NCBI GenBank assembly: GCA_964369725.1
Contig: CAYJGC010000003.1
Coordinates: 1 to 64,000 of the forward strand
Length of the DNA: 64,000 nucleotides
Direction of reading: 5' to 3'
Source: Paraeggerthella sp964369725
GTDB taxonomy: Bacteria > Actinomycetota > Coriobacteriia > Coriobacteriales > Eggerthellaceae
In this document: piece after piece, positions 25,593 through 35,475 of the stretch
How positions within the stretch are numbered: position 1 is the stretch's first letter
Layout: each line of letters starts with the position of its first letter
The notes under the pieces: model-generated
Told to the model about the DNA's origin: nothing
Database searches by the model: none
Seen by the model: only the letters and a program-made list of their open reading frames with translations
Program-made: the position numbers and the translations under genes

Positions 25593-26309
25593 ATGAACAA
25601 CGAAACTACACGCCGTATTCTGTTGGTCGAAGATGAGAAGGCAATTCGTGACGCGGTAACCGCTTATTTGGAGCGTGAAAACTACTGGGTGACTGCTGCA
25701 GGTGATGGTCAAGAGGCTCTCGAAGAGTTTTCTCGTCATAATTTTGACTTAGTAATTTTAGATCTTATGTTGCCTCATGTGGCTGGTGAAAAGGTTTGTC
25801 GTATTATTCGCGATAACTCCGATGTGCCTATCATCATGCTTACTGCAAAAGGCGAACTTGAAGACCGTATCATCGGTCTAGAGCTTGGGGCCGACGACTA
25901 TCTCATGAAGCCTTTCAGCCCTCGTGAGCTTATTGCTCGTGCTCGAGCATTGCTTCGCCGTGTTCACTCTGAGTCAGAGCCCCAACGTGAGGTTCTTGAA
26001 TTTGGAGAGTTGACCATCGATATTTCTGGACACAAGGTATTGGTTCACGACGAAGAGATTGACTTGACCGCAAGTGAGTTTAAGCTGTTGCAAACGCTTT
26101 CGCGTTTCCCAGGTCGTGTGTATTCACGCATGGAGCTTGTGGAAAAAGTACTAGGTTACGATTTTGAGGGATACGAGCGCACGATTGACTCTCATGTCAA
26201 GAATCTTCGTGCAAAAATTGGTGACAATCCTCGCGACCCTAAATGGCTCCATACCGTACATGGTGTAGGGTATCGTTTTGAAGACCCCACAAAGGTTCCA
26301 GTTCAATAG
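25593..26309 (+). CDS. OmpR/PhoB family response regulator
   Basis: 238 residues, ATG with GAGGAG six bases upstream. Receiver domain (residues 8-122) with acidic pocket LLVEDEKAIRD, phospho-acceptor Asp in DLVILDLMLPHVAG, Thr in IIMLTAKGE and Lys in ADDYLMKPFSP. A C-terminal winged-helix Trans_reg_C domain follows (about 135-232), with LTASEFKLLQTLSRFPGRVYSR and TIDSHVKNLRAKIG. Its partner histidine kinase is the next gene. Targets are unknown; the divergent Tat-exported gene is a candidate. Confidence 0.95.
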   Translation: MNNETTRRILLVEDEKAIRDAVTAYLERENYWVTAAGDGQEALEEFSRHNFDLVILDLMLPHVAGEKVCRIIRDNSDVPIIMLTAKGELEDRIIGLELGADDYLMKPFSPRELIARARALLRRVHSESEPQREVLEFGELTIDISGHKVLVHDEEIDLTASEFKLLQTLSRFPGRVYSRMELVEKVLGYDFEGYERTIDSHVKNLRAKIGDNPRDPKWLHTVHGVGYRFEDPTKVPVQ

Positions 26310-26321
26310 TTTGTAGTAGCT

Positions 26322-28093
26322 GTGTGTAATAGTAACTTTTCAGGACAAATATTAGATTCTACGCGTTCATCATCCTCTGTTGAACGCGTAGTTGTTGATG
26401 CTGATTCTGAGTTGGCACATGAAACTATTAAGCCTCTGGACATTCCTAACAAAAAAAAGAGATTTCAAGAGAAGCGTTTTACTTGGGATGGTCTTACGTA
26501 TACTANNNNNNNNNNNNNNNNNNNNNNNNNNNNNNNNNNNNNNNNNNNNNNNNNNNNNNNNNNNNNNNNNNNNNNNNNNNNNNNNNNNNNNNNNNNNNNN
26601 NNNNNAAAAAAAAGAGATTTCAAGAGAAGCGTTTTACTTGGGATGGTCTTACGTATACTACACGCGTAACGGCAGCGTTTGCACTCATTGCGGCTATGAC
26701 AGCGTTGGTTGCAATAGGTGTGCTTTCTTTTGTGTGGGCAGAGCATTTTGAGACCTACACGCAAGAAAATATGAAAATCTTGGCAAAGTCAACTGCCGAT
26801 AGTATTGCTGAACAGTATGAAGAGTATGGCACTCTTGATACTTGGGAAATTCGCAGTACGGCGGCAACCGCAGCAAATTTAAGCGATGGCGTGGGTATTC
26901 AAGTTGTTGAAAACCCGAGCGGTGAAGTAATTTTTGACACCTCAGAAGTTACCATAGATCAAAATGACGATGGGAATAGAGATGGCACTCGTGTAAATCC
27001 AACGCTTGCGCCCATAGAATCGTCAATGGAAACTGCTCCTATTTTGGTAGACAATAAAGCGGTTGGCTCTGTTCGAATTTGGGTGTATGGCTCAGATACT
27101 TTGCTAACGACTGTTGATGAAGTGTTTCGCGATAACTCCTATCAAGCGATGATATTTGCCTCGATCCTTGCCATAATTTTGGCAACCTGTATCGGGTTTC
27201 TCTTTGCCCGCGCCCTGGTAAGGCCTATAAATTGCATGACGGCAACAGCTAAAGCTATCAAGGATGGCGACTTAACAGCGCGAACAAAGCTTGACGGTGA
27301 AGATGAAATTGCGCGTTTGGGCAAAACTTTTGATGACATGGCTGACTCAATTGAGCGCGACCGTGAGCTTGAAAGGCGCCTGACAACTGACGTGGCTCAT
27401 GAATTGCGCACCCCTTTGATGGCTATCCAGTCTACCGTGGAGGCTATTGTAGATGGCGTTTTCGAGGCCGATGAAGAGCGTCTTGAGACGGTAAATTCAG
27501 AAGTGAGGCGCCTTAGTCGCTTGGTTGATGCCATTCTCAAGCTTTCACGTTTGGAAAATCGTTCAACGCCCATAAAAATGGAAGCTGTTAATGTAGGAGA
27601 ATTGATTGAAGGCATAGTTGCAACTCATGAGGCTTTTGTTACTGATTCGGGTCTTAAACTAATATACGAGATGGATTCGGATGTCTATGTTTTAGGAGAT
27701 GCTGATATGATTCGCCAAGCGACAGCAAATCTTATTTCTAATGCTGTTCGTTACACTCCCGAAGGTGGAAGCATTTTTATGCGTGTTAAACGCGGAGACA
27801 TCATGGCTTCTATCATAGTTAAAGATACAGGAATAGGTTTGTCTCCTGAAGAGGCAAAGATGGTGTTCTCGCGTTTCTGGCGAGCAGATGCTGGCCGTCA
27901 ACGTGAAAGTGGCGGACTAGGCATTGGCTTGTCGGTCGTAAAAGAAATTGTTGATCGCCATAAGGGCTGGGTTCAGGTAGAGGGTGCAAAAGGTAAAGGA
28001 GCTTGCTTTACTATTCATATTCCGCTTTTTGAAGAAAACGATGTACAAAAGGGGCAAAAATCACGTGGAAAGTCTCGGAAAGAGAACAAATAG
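26322..28093 (+). CDS. Sensor histidine kinase (contains scaffold gap)
   Basis: The gap and its duplicated 55-bp flank (155 bases) break the frame. Without them the gene encodes 538 residues. N-terminal cytoplasmic tail of about 65 residues from GTG 26322 (weak ribosome site, start uncertain), first membrane helix AAFALIAAMTALVAIGVLS, an extracellular sensor of about 130 residues, a second helix IFASILAIILATCIGFLFA, HAMP, then HisKA with the phospho-acceptor VAHELRTPLMA, the N box NLISNAVRYTPEGG, G1 DTGIGLSPEE, F box and G2 GLGIGLSVVKE. Autophosphorylates and drives the adjacent response regulator. The ligand is not predictable. Confidence 0.9.
26506..26605. other. Scaffold gap 2 (100 N) with 55-bp duplicated flanks
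   Basis: The 55 bases at 26451-26505 are repeated exactly at 26606-26660. Collapsing the duplicate and the Ns restores one continuous histidine kinase frame. Confidence 0.92.
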
Positions 28094-28134
28094 CCTTTAA
28101 AATGAGTAATAATACACTAGCTGAGTTTAAAGTA

Positions 28135-28158
28135 CGCGTGAGCTGTCTAGCTCACGCG
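28135..28158 (+). terminator. Hairpin between the histidine kinase and purC
   Basis: CGCGTGAGCT, loop GTCT, AGCTCACGCG: a perfect 10-bp GC-rich stem, followed by ATACTCTTG rather than a T-run. It is either a weak terminator of the two-component operon or a leader hairpin of purC, whose start codon is 33 bases downstream. Confidence 0.45.
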
Positions 28159-28190
28159 ATACTCTTGTTAAAGACACGAAAGGAACAGGC

Positions 28191-29069
28191 ATGACGGGGA
28201 TTGATATTAAGCCAGATGCGCAAGGTAAAGTACGTGATTTATATGATCTAGGGGATAAGCTTCTCTTGGTTGCTACGGATCGTATTTCGGCTTTTGATTA
28301 CGTGCTTGAGGATGAAATTCCTCATAAGGGCGCTGTTTTGACACAGTTGTCATGCTTTTGGTTTGAACTGCTTGAAGGCGTGGTGAACAACCATCTTATT
28401 TCTGCAGACGTAAACGATTTGCCCGAACAGTTTAAGCCTTATTCAGACTACCTACAGGGTCGTTTTATGCTGGTGAAAAAGGCTGATATGTTTTCAGCGG
28501 AGTGTATTGTGCGAGGATATCTAGCAGGAAGTGGCCTGAAAGAATATCAAAAGCAAGGAACGGTATGTGGCATTAATCTACCCGATGGTTTAGTAAATTC
28601 TTCAAAGCTACCTACTCCCATTTTTACTCCTTCAACCAAGGCAGAAATTGGGGATCACGACGAGAATATTAGCTATGAGCGCCTTGTAGAGATTATTGGC
28701 GAAACAGACGCGCAGCGACTAAAAGATCTTTCGTTAAAGGTATATACAACTGCACGTGATCATGCTGAAAAGCAAGGCATTGTGATTGCTGACACGAAGT
28801 TTGAATTTGGTGTGGTAGATGGCGGTATTATTCTTGCGGACGAGGTGCTCACGCCCGATTCTTCACGTTTTTGGCCCGGCAGTGAATACGCGGAAGGAAA
28901 AGATCAACCAAGTTTTGATAAGCAATTTGTTCGTGATTGGTTGAGCGCAAATTGGGATCGTAGCGGTAACCCCCCTCGTTTGCCTCAGGCAGTTATTGAG
29001 ATGACCAGCCAAAAATATATTCAAGCTTATGAGACAATAACGGGTCGCACGTTTACCCCCTTTGTATAA
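28191..29069 (+). CDS. purC: Phosphoribosylaminoimidazole-succinocarboxamide synthase
   Basis: 292 residues, ATG with AAAGGA six bases upstream. Joins CAIR and aspartate with ATP to make SAICAR in purine synthesis. Seen: GKVRDLYDLGDKLLLVATDR (ATP-binding, residues 12-31), SAFDYVL and DEIPHKG, VRGYLAGSGLKEYQ, and the family signature IFTPSTKAEIGDHDEN, plus IVIADTKFEFG. Length fits the longer, yeast-like form common in Actinobacteria. It is followed by a small membrane-protein gene and purL in the same direction. Confidence 0.97.
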   Translation: MTGIDIKPDAQGKVRDLYDLGDKLLLVATDRISAFDYVLEDEIPHKGAVLTQLSCFWFELLEGVVNNHLISADVNDLPEQFKPYSDYLQGRFMLVKKADMFSAECIVRGYLAGSGLKEYQKQGTVCGINLPDGLVNSSKLPTPIFTPSTKAEIGDHDENISYERLVEIIGETDAQRLKDLSLKVYTTARDHAEKQGIVIADTKFEFGVVDGGIILADEVLTPDSSRFWPGSEYAEGKDQPSFDKQFVRDWLSANWDRSGNPPRLPQAVIEMTSQKYIQAYETITGRTFTPFV

Positions 29070-29156
29070 GCGCAACCACTGGGCTTTTGTATGCATGCCT
29101 AGTGACGCCGCGAGGCAAAAAGAAAGTAACCATTGAGAGCTAAGAATGAGAGTGTC

Positions 29157-29786
29157 ATGAGTCAACGTAATCCTATGAATGATCGCTATCAGACGGACGA
29201 GGTGCGTGGTCAAACACGTAAAAGCGCTGCGTCTGCTAAGCCAAAAACAAAAGCTGCTTCTTCAGTACGCATGGCTCCTTCGGTAAAAACAAAGGAACAG
29301 AAAAAAGCGGATCAAAAAGCAGCACGTGCTAAAGAATCTCAGATGAGTCGTCAGTTCTATAACGTACCCACTGAGGAATATAAGCGCCTACGTAGACTAT
29401 GGTGGATATTGCTTATTGTTGCAATATCGTTGACAGCATTGTCATTTTTAGGTCGTGAGTTTTTGCCTGAGACCGTGACGTATATCACATTGGGTCTGGC
29501 TTATGCAGGCATTATTGGTGCTCTTTATCTTGACTTTTCAAAAATTCGCAAAGTTCGTCGTGCGTATCAAGAAGAAATGATGGGTAAAAAGACCAAAGAA
29601 ATGCGTGCGGCAGAAAAAGAACTCAAAGCTGCGCAGCGTGCCACCTCAAAAGATACACAAGAAGTGTCTTCTGCCGAAGCACCAAAGAAGCCGGGATTGT
29701 TTGGCAGTGGTTTTCGCTTGAAGAAAAAAGAGGAACCTAAAACTGCACAAGCTGAAGAAAAAACGTCGTCAGATTCGGCAAACTAA
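29157..29786 (+). CDS. Two-helix membrane protein with basic tails
   Basis: 209 residues from ATG 29157; an alternative TTG eight codons earlier has a weaker ribosome site. The first 75 residues are hydrophilic and Lys/Ala-rich (EQKKADQKAARAKESQMSRQ). NVPTEEYKRLRRLWWI leads into two hydrophobic helices (about 83-103 and 111-131), and the remaining 75 residues are charged and Lys/Glu-rich. The layout recalls actinobacterial DUF3043-type membrane proteins, but I cannot assign the family firmly. It lies between purC and purL, 14 bases before the purL start, so it is co-transcribed. Confidence 0.7.
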   Translation: MSQRNPMNDRYQTDEVRGQTRKSAASAKPKTKAASSVRMAPSVKTKEQKKADQKAARAKESQMSRQFYNVPTEEYKRLRRLWWILLIVAISLTALSFLGREFLPETVTYITLGLAYAGIIGALYLDFSKIRKVRRAYQEEMMGKKTKEMRAAEKELKAAQRATSKDTQEVSSAEAPKKPGLFGSGFRLKKKEEPKTAQAEEKTSSDSAN

Positions 29787-29800
29787 AAAAAGGGGGCCTT

Positions 29801-32800
29801 GTGGTTTCTCGTATATATGTAGAAAAAAAGCCTGGTTTTGATGTAGAAGCTGCTCAGCTTTTGCATGAATTGCGTACCATTTTAGGCGTAGATTGCCTAG
29901 AGCGCATCCGTTTGGTTAATCGCTATGATGTTGAGGGAATTAGCGAAGAGCTTTTCGCACAGTGTATCCCCACGGTGTTTAGCGAGCCTCAGTCTGATAC
30001 TGCCACTCAAGATTTGCCTGAGGTAGGTGCAGCTGCGGTATTTGCTGTGGAATATTTGCCTGGTCAGTTTGATCAGCGCGCAGATTCTGCAAGTGAATGC
30101 ATCCAACTTATTAGTCAAGGCGAGCGCTTGGATGTTCGTAGCGCAAAGGTGTATATTCTTGAAGGTGCTCTCTCGAGGGAGCACATAGATTCTATCAAGC
30201 GTTATGTAATCAATCCGGTAGAAGCTCGCGAGGCGTCGCTTGATACCTATACAACACTCAAAATGCAACACCCCGTGCCTGCTGCAGTTGAGGTGATTGC
30301 GGGTTTTTGTACATTAACAAAGGCAGAGCTTCAAAAGTTTATAGGTGAGCGCGGCTTGGCAATGGATTTGGCGGATATTGAGTTTTGTCAGCGCTATTTC
30401 ATTGAAGAGGGTCGCAATCCATCCATTACAGAAATCAAAATGATTGACACGTACTGGTCTGATCACTGTCGCCATACGACGTTTGGAACTGAGCTTGTCA
30501 ATATTGATATCAAAGATGAGACGGTGGAAGCCGCTTTTGAGCAGTATCTTGCTATGCGTCATGAACTTGGAAGAGATCATAAGCCGGTATGCCTTATGGA
30601 TATGGGCACCATAGGTGCACGTTGGTTAAAGGCGCAAGGTATTTTAAAAAATCTTGATGAGTCGGAAGAGATTAATGCCTGCACCGTAAAGGTGAAAGTG
30701 GACGTAGATGGGGAAGAGCAAGACTGGCTTTACTTGTTTAAAAATGAAACACACAATCATCCTACTGAGATTGAGCCTTTTGGCGGAGCGGCAACTTGTG
30801 TTGGTGGTGCAATACGTGACCCGCTTTCGGGACGTAGCTATGTGTATCAAGCAATGCGTGTTACCGGTGCCTCTAACCCGCTCGTCCCCGTATCTGAAAC
30901 AATTCCCGGTAAATTACCTCAACGCAAGTTGGTTACTACGGCTGCTGCAGGTTATTCTTCATACGGTAATCAAATCGGGCTTGCAACGGGTCAGGTTAAT
31001 GAGCTATACCATCCGGGATATGCGGCAAAACGTATGGAGATTGGGGCTGTTGTTGGTGCAACTCCAGCAAGCCATGTTCGTCGCGAAACGCCAGCTCCAG
31101 GTGATGTCATCGTGCTGTTGGGTGGACGAACGGGTCGTGATGGAATTGGTGGTGCTACGGGATCTTCGAAAGCTCACAATGTAGACTCGCTCGAAAGCTG
31201 CGGTGCTGAAGTTCAAAAGGGAAACGCTCCTGTTGAGCGCAAGATTCAGCGACTATTTAGACGTGGTGATGCTTGTCGCATGATTAAGCGTTGTAACGAC
31301 TTTGGAGCGGGTGGTGTATCAGTTGCTGTAGGAGAATTGGCAGACGGACTATCTATTGACTTGAATAAGGTTCCCAAAAAGTACGAAGGACTTGATGGTA
31401 CTGAACTTGCTATCGCAGAAAGTCAAGAGCGCATGGCGGTAGCTCTTTCCCCTCAAGATGTAGATGCTTTTATTGCTTTAGCGCATGAAGAAAATCTTGA
31501 GGCTACGCCCATCGCTGAAGTGACCGAAGAAGCGCGTGTGCGTATGAAGTGGAATGGCGCGACAATTGTGGATGTGAGTCGTGAATTTCTTTCGAGCAAT
31601 GGTGCGCCTAAGCAGCAAAGCGTTGTTGTCCAAAAGGGCGGCGTATATGAAAAAAGATGGACAGGTGAAACGCTAAAAGAACGCATGACCGCCTTGGTGA
31701 GCGACCTTAATATTTGCTCAAACAAAGGTCTTTCTGAACGCTTCGATTCAACCATTGGTGCGGCTACTGTTCTTATGCCTTTTGGTGGCGTTAAGCAGCT
31801 TACGCCCGCTATGGCAATGGTGGCAAAGCTTCCTGTTGATGGCGAGACGACTACCTGCAGTGGTATGGCGTGGGGATTTAACCCTTATCTCAGCGAAGCT
31901 AACCAGTACACAGGATCATATTTGGCTGTGGTTGAAAGTGTTGCGAAGTTGGTCGCTGCAGGCTTTGAGCGTAAAGATATGTATTTGACGTTGCAGGAGT
32001 ACTTTGAGCGCTTGCGTGGGGATGCTCAGCGTTGGGGCAAGCCTGTCGCAGCTGTTTTGGGCGCGCTTAAAGCTCAAGTTGATTTGGGTGTTGGAGCTAT
32101 TGGCGGTAAAGACTCCATGAGCGGAAGCTTTGAGGATCTTGATGTTCCTCCTACTTTGGTAAGCTTTGCAACGGCGGTTGGCTCGGTTAATCGTGTGGTT
32201 TCACCCGAATTTAAACAGGCGGGAAATCGCATTGTTCGCATAGCTCCTGCTTTATATCAATCAGACATGCTTCCTTCGGTCGATGGTTTGCTTGCGGCTA
32301 TTTCTGCTACTGAAGCTTTGGTAGAAAACGGTGAAGCTCAGGCTATTTCTGCACTTGGTTATGGAGCTATGGCCGAAGCTTTGTTTAAGATGAGCGTAGG
32401 AAATGGCTGGGGAGTAAAAGTTTCTGAAACTGTTTCCGCTCATGATTTATTTGCACCTGCGTACGGCAGCTTCATTATTGAAGTTTCAAAAGAGGTGCAA
32501 CTACCGGAATCGAACGATGTGTTAAGCGTTGACGTATTAGGTGAAACTCTTGAATCCTATGTGTTTGAAGCATGTGGGGAAAGTATTTCGCTAGATGCTT
32601 TGCAAGAAGAATGGGAAAGCGCTATCGAGTCAGTTTTTCCTTATCGTAGCCATGAGCCGGCAGAGGAATCGAAAAAAATTGAAGCAATAAGCTATCGAGA
32701 TGCTTTGCCTCTCACATATGCAGGTGCAGTGGCTCGTCCGCGCGTAATTATCCCGGTATTCCCCGGCACCAATTGCGAATATGACACGGCGCGTGCTTTT

Positions 32801-33535
32801 GAGCGTGCTGGCGCGGTTGCTCAGATTCAGGTTATCAATAATCTTTCACCTGATGCAGTGGCGCAAAGTGCAAAAGATTTGGTTAAAGCGATTGAAAATA
32901 GTCAAATTGTTATGCTTCCGGGAGGTTTTTCAGGAGGAGACGAGCCCGACGGATCCGCAAAATTTATTACCGCTTTCTTCCGTGCCCCTGCGGTGACGGA
33001 GGCGGTCAGGGACTTGTTATTTAATCGCGATGGTTTAATGCTCGGCATTTGCAATGGCTTTCAGGCTCTTGTTAAATTGGGTTTGGTACCTTTTGGAGAT
33101 ATCTCTGATATGGATGAGAATTGTCCAACGCTGACCTTTAATGACATCGGACGCCATCAAAGCAGCTTAGTTCGCACACGAGTGTCTTCGAGTTTGTCTC
33201 CGTGGTTGTCTCGCTGTAGTGTTGATGATATTCATACTGTTGCTATTAGTCATGGTGAAGGTCGCTTTGTTGCCCCGCCTGCAATGCTTGAACAAATGAA
33301 AGCTCAGGGACAGATTGCAACTCAGTATGTTGATGCGCAAGGTGTGCCTTCTCTCGATCTCAGTGTAAATCCCAATGGCTCTGTTTGGGCGATTGAGGGA
33401 ATTACCAGCCCTGATGGTCGCATATTGGGCAAGATGGGTCATTCAGAACGTAGTGGATGTGGATTGTATAAAAATGTGCCAGGTAATTTATATCAGCCGC
33501 TTTTTGAGGGTGGCGTAAGTTACTTTACTGATTAG
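29801..33535 (+). CDS. purL: Phosphoribosylformylglycinamidine synthase, single-chain form
   Basis: 1244 residues, GTG start with AGGGGG four bases upstream. ATP-dependent conversion of FGAR and glutamine to FGAM. It is the long one-chain form, equivalent to separate PurS, PurL and PurQ. Seen: the N-terminal PurS-like region, TYWSDHCRHTTF (about residue 217) and NETHNHPTEIEPFGGAATC (about 312-330) in the synthetase core, GGRTGRDGIGGATGSS, a second synthetase half with GGKDSMSG, and a C-terminal class I glutamine amidotransferase with VFPGTNCEYDTA, GGFSGGDE and nucleophile Cys in LGICNGFQALVKLG. A strong terminator follows. Confidence 0.97.
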   Translation: MVSRIYVEKKPGFDVEAAQLLHELRTILGVDCLERIRLVNRYDVEGISEELFAQCIPTVFSEPQSDTATQDLPEVGAAAVFAVEYLPGQFDQRADSASECIQLISQGERLDVRSAKVYILEGALSREHIDSIKRYVINPVEAREASLDTYTTLKMQHPVPAAVEVIAGFCTLTKAELQKFIGERGLAMDLADIEFCQRYFIEEGRNPSITEIKMIDTYWSDHCRHTTFGTELVNIDIKDETVEAAFEQYLAMRHELGRDHKPVCLMDMGTIGARWLKAQGILKNLDESEEINACTVKVKVDVDGEEQDWLYLFKNETHNHPTEIEPFGGAATCVGGAIRDPLSGRSYVYQAMRVTGASNPLVPVSETIPGKLPQRKLVTTAAAGYSSYGNQIGLATGQVNELYHPGYAAKRMEIGAVVGATPASHVRRETPAPGDVIVLLGGRTGRDGIGGATGSSKAHNVDSLESCGAEVQKGNAPVERKIQRLFRRGDACRMIKRCNDFGAGGVSVAVGELADGLSIDLNKVPKKYEGLDGTELAIAESQERMAVALSPQDVDAFIALAHEENLEATPIAEVTEEARVRMKWNGATIVDVSREFLSSNGAPKQQSVVVQKGGVYEKRWTGETLKERMTALVSDLNICSNKGLSERFDSTIGAATVLMPFGGVKQLTPAMAMVAKLPVDGETTTCSGMAWGFNPYLSEANQYTGSYLAVVESVAKLVAAGFERKDMYLTLQEYFERLRGDAQRWGKPVAAVLGALKAQVDLGVGAIGGKDSMSGSFEDLDVPPTLVSFATAVGSVNRVVSPEFKQAGNRIVRIAPALYQSDMLPSVDGLLAAISATEALVENGEAQAISALGYGAMAEALFKMSVGNGWGVKVSETVSAHDLFAPAYGSFIIEVSKEVQLPESNDVLSVDVLGETLESYVFEACGESISLDALQEEWESAIESVFPYRSHEPAEESKKIEAISYRDALPLTYAGAVARPRVIIPVFPGTNCEYDTARAFERAGAVAQIQVINNLSPDAVAQSAKDLVKAIENSQIVMLPGGFSGGDEPDGSAKFITAFFRAPAVTEAVRDLLFNRDGLMLGICNGFQALVKLGLVPFGDISDMDENCPTLTFNDIGRHQSSLVRTRVSSSLSPWLSRCSVDDIHTVAISHGEGRFVAPPAMLEQMKAQGQIATQYVDAQGVPSLDLSVNPNGSVWAIEGITSPDGRILGKMGHSERSGCGLYKNVPGNLYQPLFEGGVSYFTD

Positions 33536-33560
33536 CGTTACGTTTAGGTTAAGAAAACAG

Positions 33561-33599
33561 AAACGCCGTCTATGTAAAAGTTAGACGGCGTTTTATTTT
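33561..33599. terminator. Bidirectional terminator between purL and the DUF2974 gene
   Basis: AAACGCCGTCTA (33561-33572), nine-base loop, TAGACGGCGTTT (33582-33593) then TATTTTC. A perfect 12-bp stem between convergent genes. Confidence 0.9.
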
Positions 33600-33610
33600 C
33601 AGCAGAGATT

Positions 33611-34798
33611 TTAGTTAGAGCTTGCTGCAGCGCTTGGTTTTTGCTTGGGAGTGATTTTATTAAAAAGGGTTCCTGCTGCATCGCGAGCGGTCATGTCGGC
33701 AAGGGGGCGCAGTGCCTCAAGAAGGAATTCGCGGTCATCAGGTTCAAGGAGCCTTGCCGCTTCGCCAATGCGTGAGATAGAGCGGATTCCATCAAGTAAC
33801 AAATCTGATGCATCGAGAGCACTTGATTTCTGTATAGCCTCAAAAGCAATGGCAACTAAACGTTCGGTTTCTTGGGTTGAGAAGCTCCCAAGCCATGCTT
33901 GGGTGATTGCATGGGTAGCTAAAGCAGAATTAGCCAGTTCATCAAGATAAATAAAGTCATCCCCTTTTATTTCCCAGTTAAAGATGCTGTGTTGCATCAT
34001 GCCGTGATCTTGACTTTTTACTACACGTAAAGGAATAGCTGGAGAGGTGCAAAGAAGCATTCCTACAACAGATTCGTGCGGTACGGTTTTGTGAATGCGT
34101 TCTTTCAGTGGTGTGTACAGAGCATCACTAACAGCTCCTTCTTTAAAGCCGGGTCCATCGTGGTTGTAGACGCATTCGATGCGTTTTTGAATAGGTCCCT
34201 TAGCATTAAGCGCAGCAAACTCGGCAAGATTTCCGCCTTTGGAATGCCCTCCGACAAAGATTTTCTTTGGCATGTGGGGTGCCACAAACTCTAGGTAGCG
34301 AAGCGCAAGCTCTTGTGAAGGGATAGGGTACTGATAGGTCATATTTGCGTCTTCGCGCCACCCCGCAAAAGATTTGTCGGTACCGCGAAATGCCACATAG
34401 GCAAACTCTTTTTCATAAACAAAGGTCATGGCACCAAACTGTATCATGCGATCTTCGTCAAAGACTCCCTGGCAATGCTGTAGCGAGAGGTTGCGAAAAC
34501 GTGGGCTGGCTACGGTTGCAAACATATTTTCTTTAATCATATCAGGCACAAGGCCAGTGAAAAGTTCATCGTAGTGTTCTGCGCGCAGGGCATCAGAAAG
34601 ACGCAATTTTTCAGAACTTGATAAGCGATTTTTAAGGGTATTAGCAAAAGTATGAGATGTGAGGTCTTTGAACTTTTGCAAAGAAATGGATTCCATATTC
34701 AGCATGCAAAACTGACTGAGAATAGCAGAATCAATAGGATTGAATGGTTTGTAGTCAAAGCTGGAAAACTCACTCGCCAGATAATCGAGGATATTCAT
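33611..34798 (-). CDS. DUF2974 family alpha/beta hydrolase (Mbeg1-like)
   Basis: 395 residues from ATG 34798 (AAAGAGA upstream; an earlier ATG at 34861 adds 21 weakly supported residues). Begins MNILDYLASEFSSFDYKPFN, typical of DUF2974 proteins in Firmicutes and Coriobacteriia. Seen: YVAFRGTDKSFAGWREDANM, the nucleophile elbow VGGHSKGGNLAEFAA with Ser as catalytic nucleophile, and CVYNHDGPGF downstream carrying a likely acid. Predicted cytosolic esterase/lipase-like enzyme; natural substrate unknown. Minus strand, convergent with purL. Confidence 0.85.
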   Translation of the reverse strand: MNILDYLASEFSSFDYKPFNPIDSAILSQFCMLNMESISLQKFKDLTSHTFANTLKNRLSSSEKLRLSDALRAEHYDELFTGLVPDMIKENMFATVASPRFRNLSLQHCQGVFDEDRMIQFGAMTFVYEKEFAYVAFRGTDKSFAGWREDANMTYQYPIPSQELALRYLEFVAPHMPKKIFVGGHSKGGNLAEFAALNAKGPIQKRIECVYNHDGPGFKEGAVSDALYTPLKERIHKTVPHESVVGMLLCTSPAIPLRVVKSQDHGMMQHSIFNWEIKGDDFIYLDELANSALATHAITQAWLGSFSTQETERLVAIAFEAIQKSSALDASDLLLDGIRSISRIGEAARLLEPDDREFLLEALRPLADMTARDAAGTLFNKITPKQKPSAAASSN

Positions 34799-34883
34799 GA
34801 GAGTCTCTTTCGTGAAAAAAATTGAGCCGGGGAAGTTAAGCTGATTAAAATATTCAATCATACATTAAGGTATAGCGCAAGTA

Positions 34884-34919
34884 GACCTACTTGGTTGCCG
34901 AGTATCAACGAAGTAGGTC
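34884..34919 (-). terminator. Hairpin downstream of the Asp23 operon
   Basis: GACCTACTT (34884-34892) pairs with AAGTAGGTC (34911-34919), with an inner GTTG/CAAC stem inside. It lies 56 bases beyond the Asp23 gene and upstream of the DUF2974 gene on the same strand. There is no clear T-run, so it could also act in the DUF2974 leader. Confidence 0.4.
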
Positions 34920-34974
34920 GGATAGGTGGATTGGTAAAGCTTTTGCGTTTATTTTTTTTGCTAAGGTTTAGGGA

Positions 34975-35394
34975 TTATCTGGAGGTAGTGTCCAGATTTT
35001 TTTGCGAAAACTCATCTTGCGTCATAACATCAACCACATATACGGTCATCTCTCGCACGTCGAGACCGGTCATACGCTTAAGATCTTTTGAGACGACGGA
35101 TTTGATTTCCTCAAAAACTTGAGGAGCTGATTTCCCATATTCCAAAATAACATTAAGCTCGATATCGGCACCAGTATCATTGACTACCTCGGCATTCACG
35201 CCTTTAGAGGTCGCATGACCACCCAGACCTTCTTGAATGGTGGTGATAAGACTGCCTTTCATGTCAATAATTCCGCTAAGTTTTTGAACGGATAGTGCTG
35301 CTACTTTTTCAACCACATTTTCATCAATAACTAATTTGTAAGTTGTCTCAATTTCCGGGGTTTTGTCTGAAGCGTTGTGAACGTCTTGGCTCAT
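34975..35394 (-). CDS. Asp23/Gls24 family envelope stress response protein
   Basis: 139 residues, ATG with AAAGGA five bases upstream. Seen: TYKLVIDENVVEKVAALSVQ, GIIDMKG and VNAEVVNDTGADIELNVILE, then YGKSAPQVFEEIKSVVSKDL and MTGLDVREMTVYVVDV, the DUF322 pattern in full. In Staphylococcus, Asp23 is anchored to the membrane by AmaP and its loss triggers a wall stress response. Here it is the last gene of an amaP-DUF2273-asp23 unit, as in Firmicutes. Confidence 0.92.
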   Translation of the reverse strand: MSQDVHNASDKTPEIETTYKLVIDENVVEKVAALSVQKLSGIIDMKGSLITTIQEGLGGHATSKGVNAEVVNDTGADIELNVILEYGKSAPQVFEEIKSVVSKDLKRMTGLDVREMTVYVVDVMTQDEFSQKNLDTTSR

Positions 35395-35475
35395 AAGGGT
35401 CCTTTCGTTAGGGTTGTATTCAACAAGGCTGTAGCGGCAGCAGTGAGCCTCGTTGTTGCTGAGGAAAGTGGAGGG

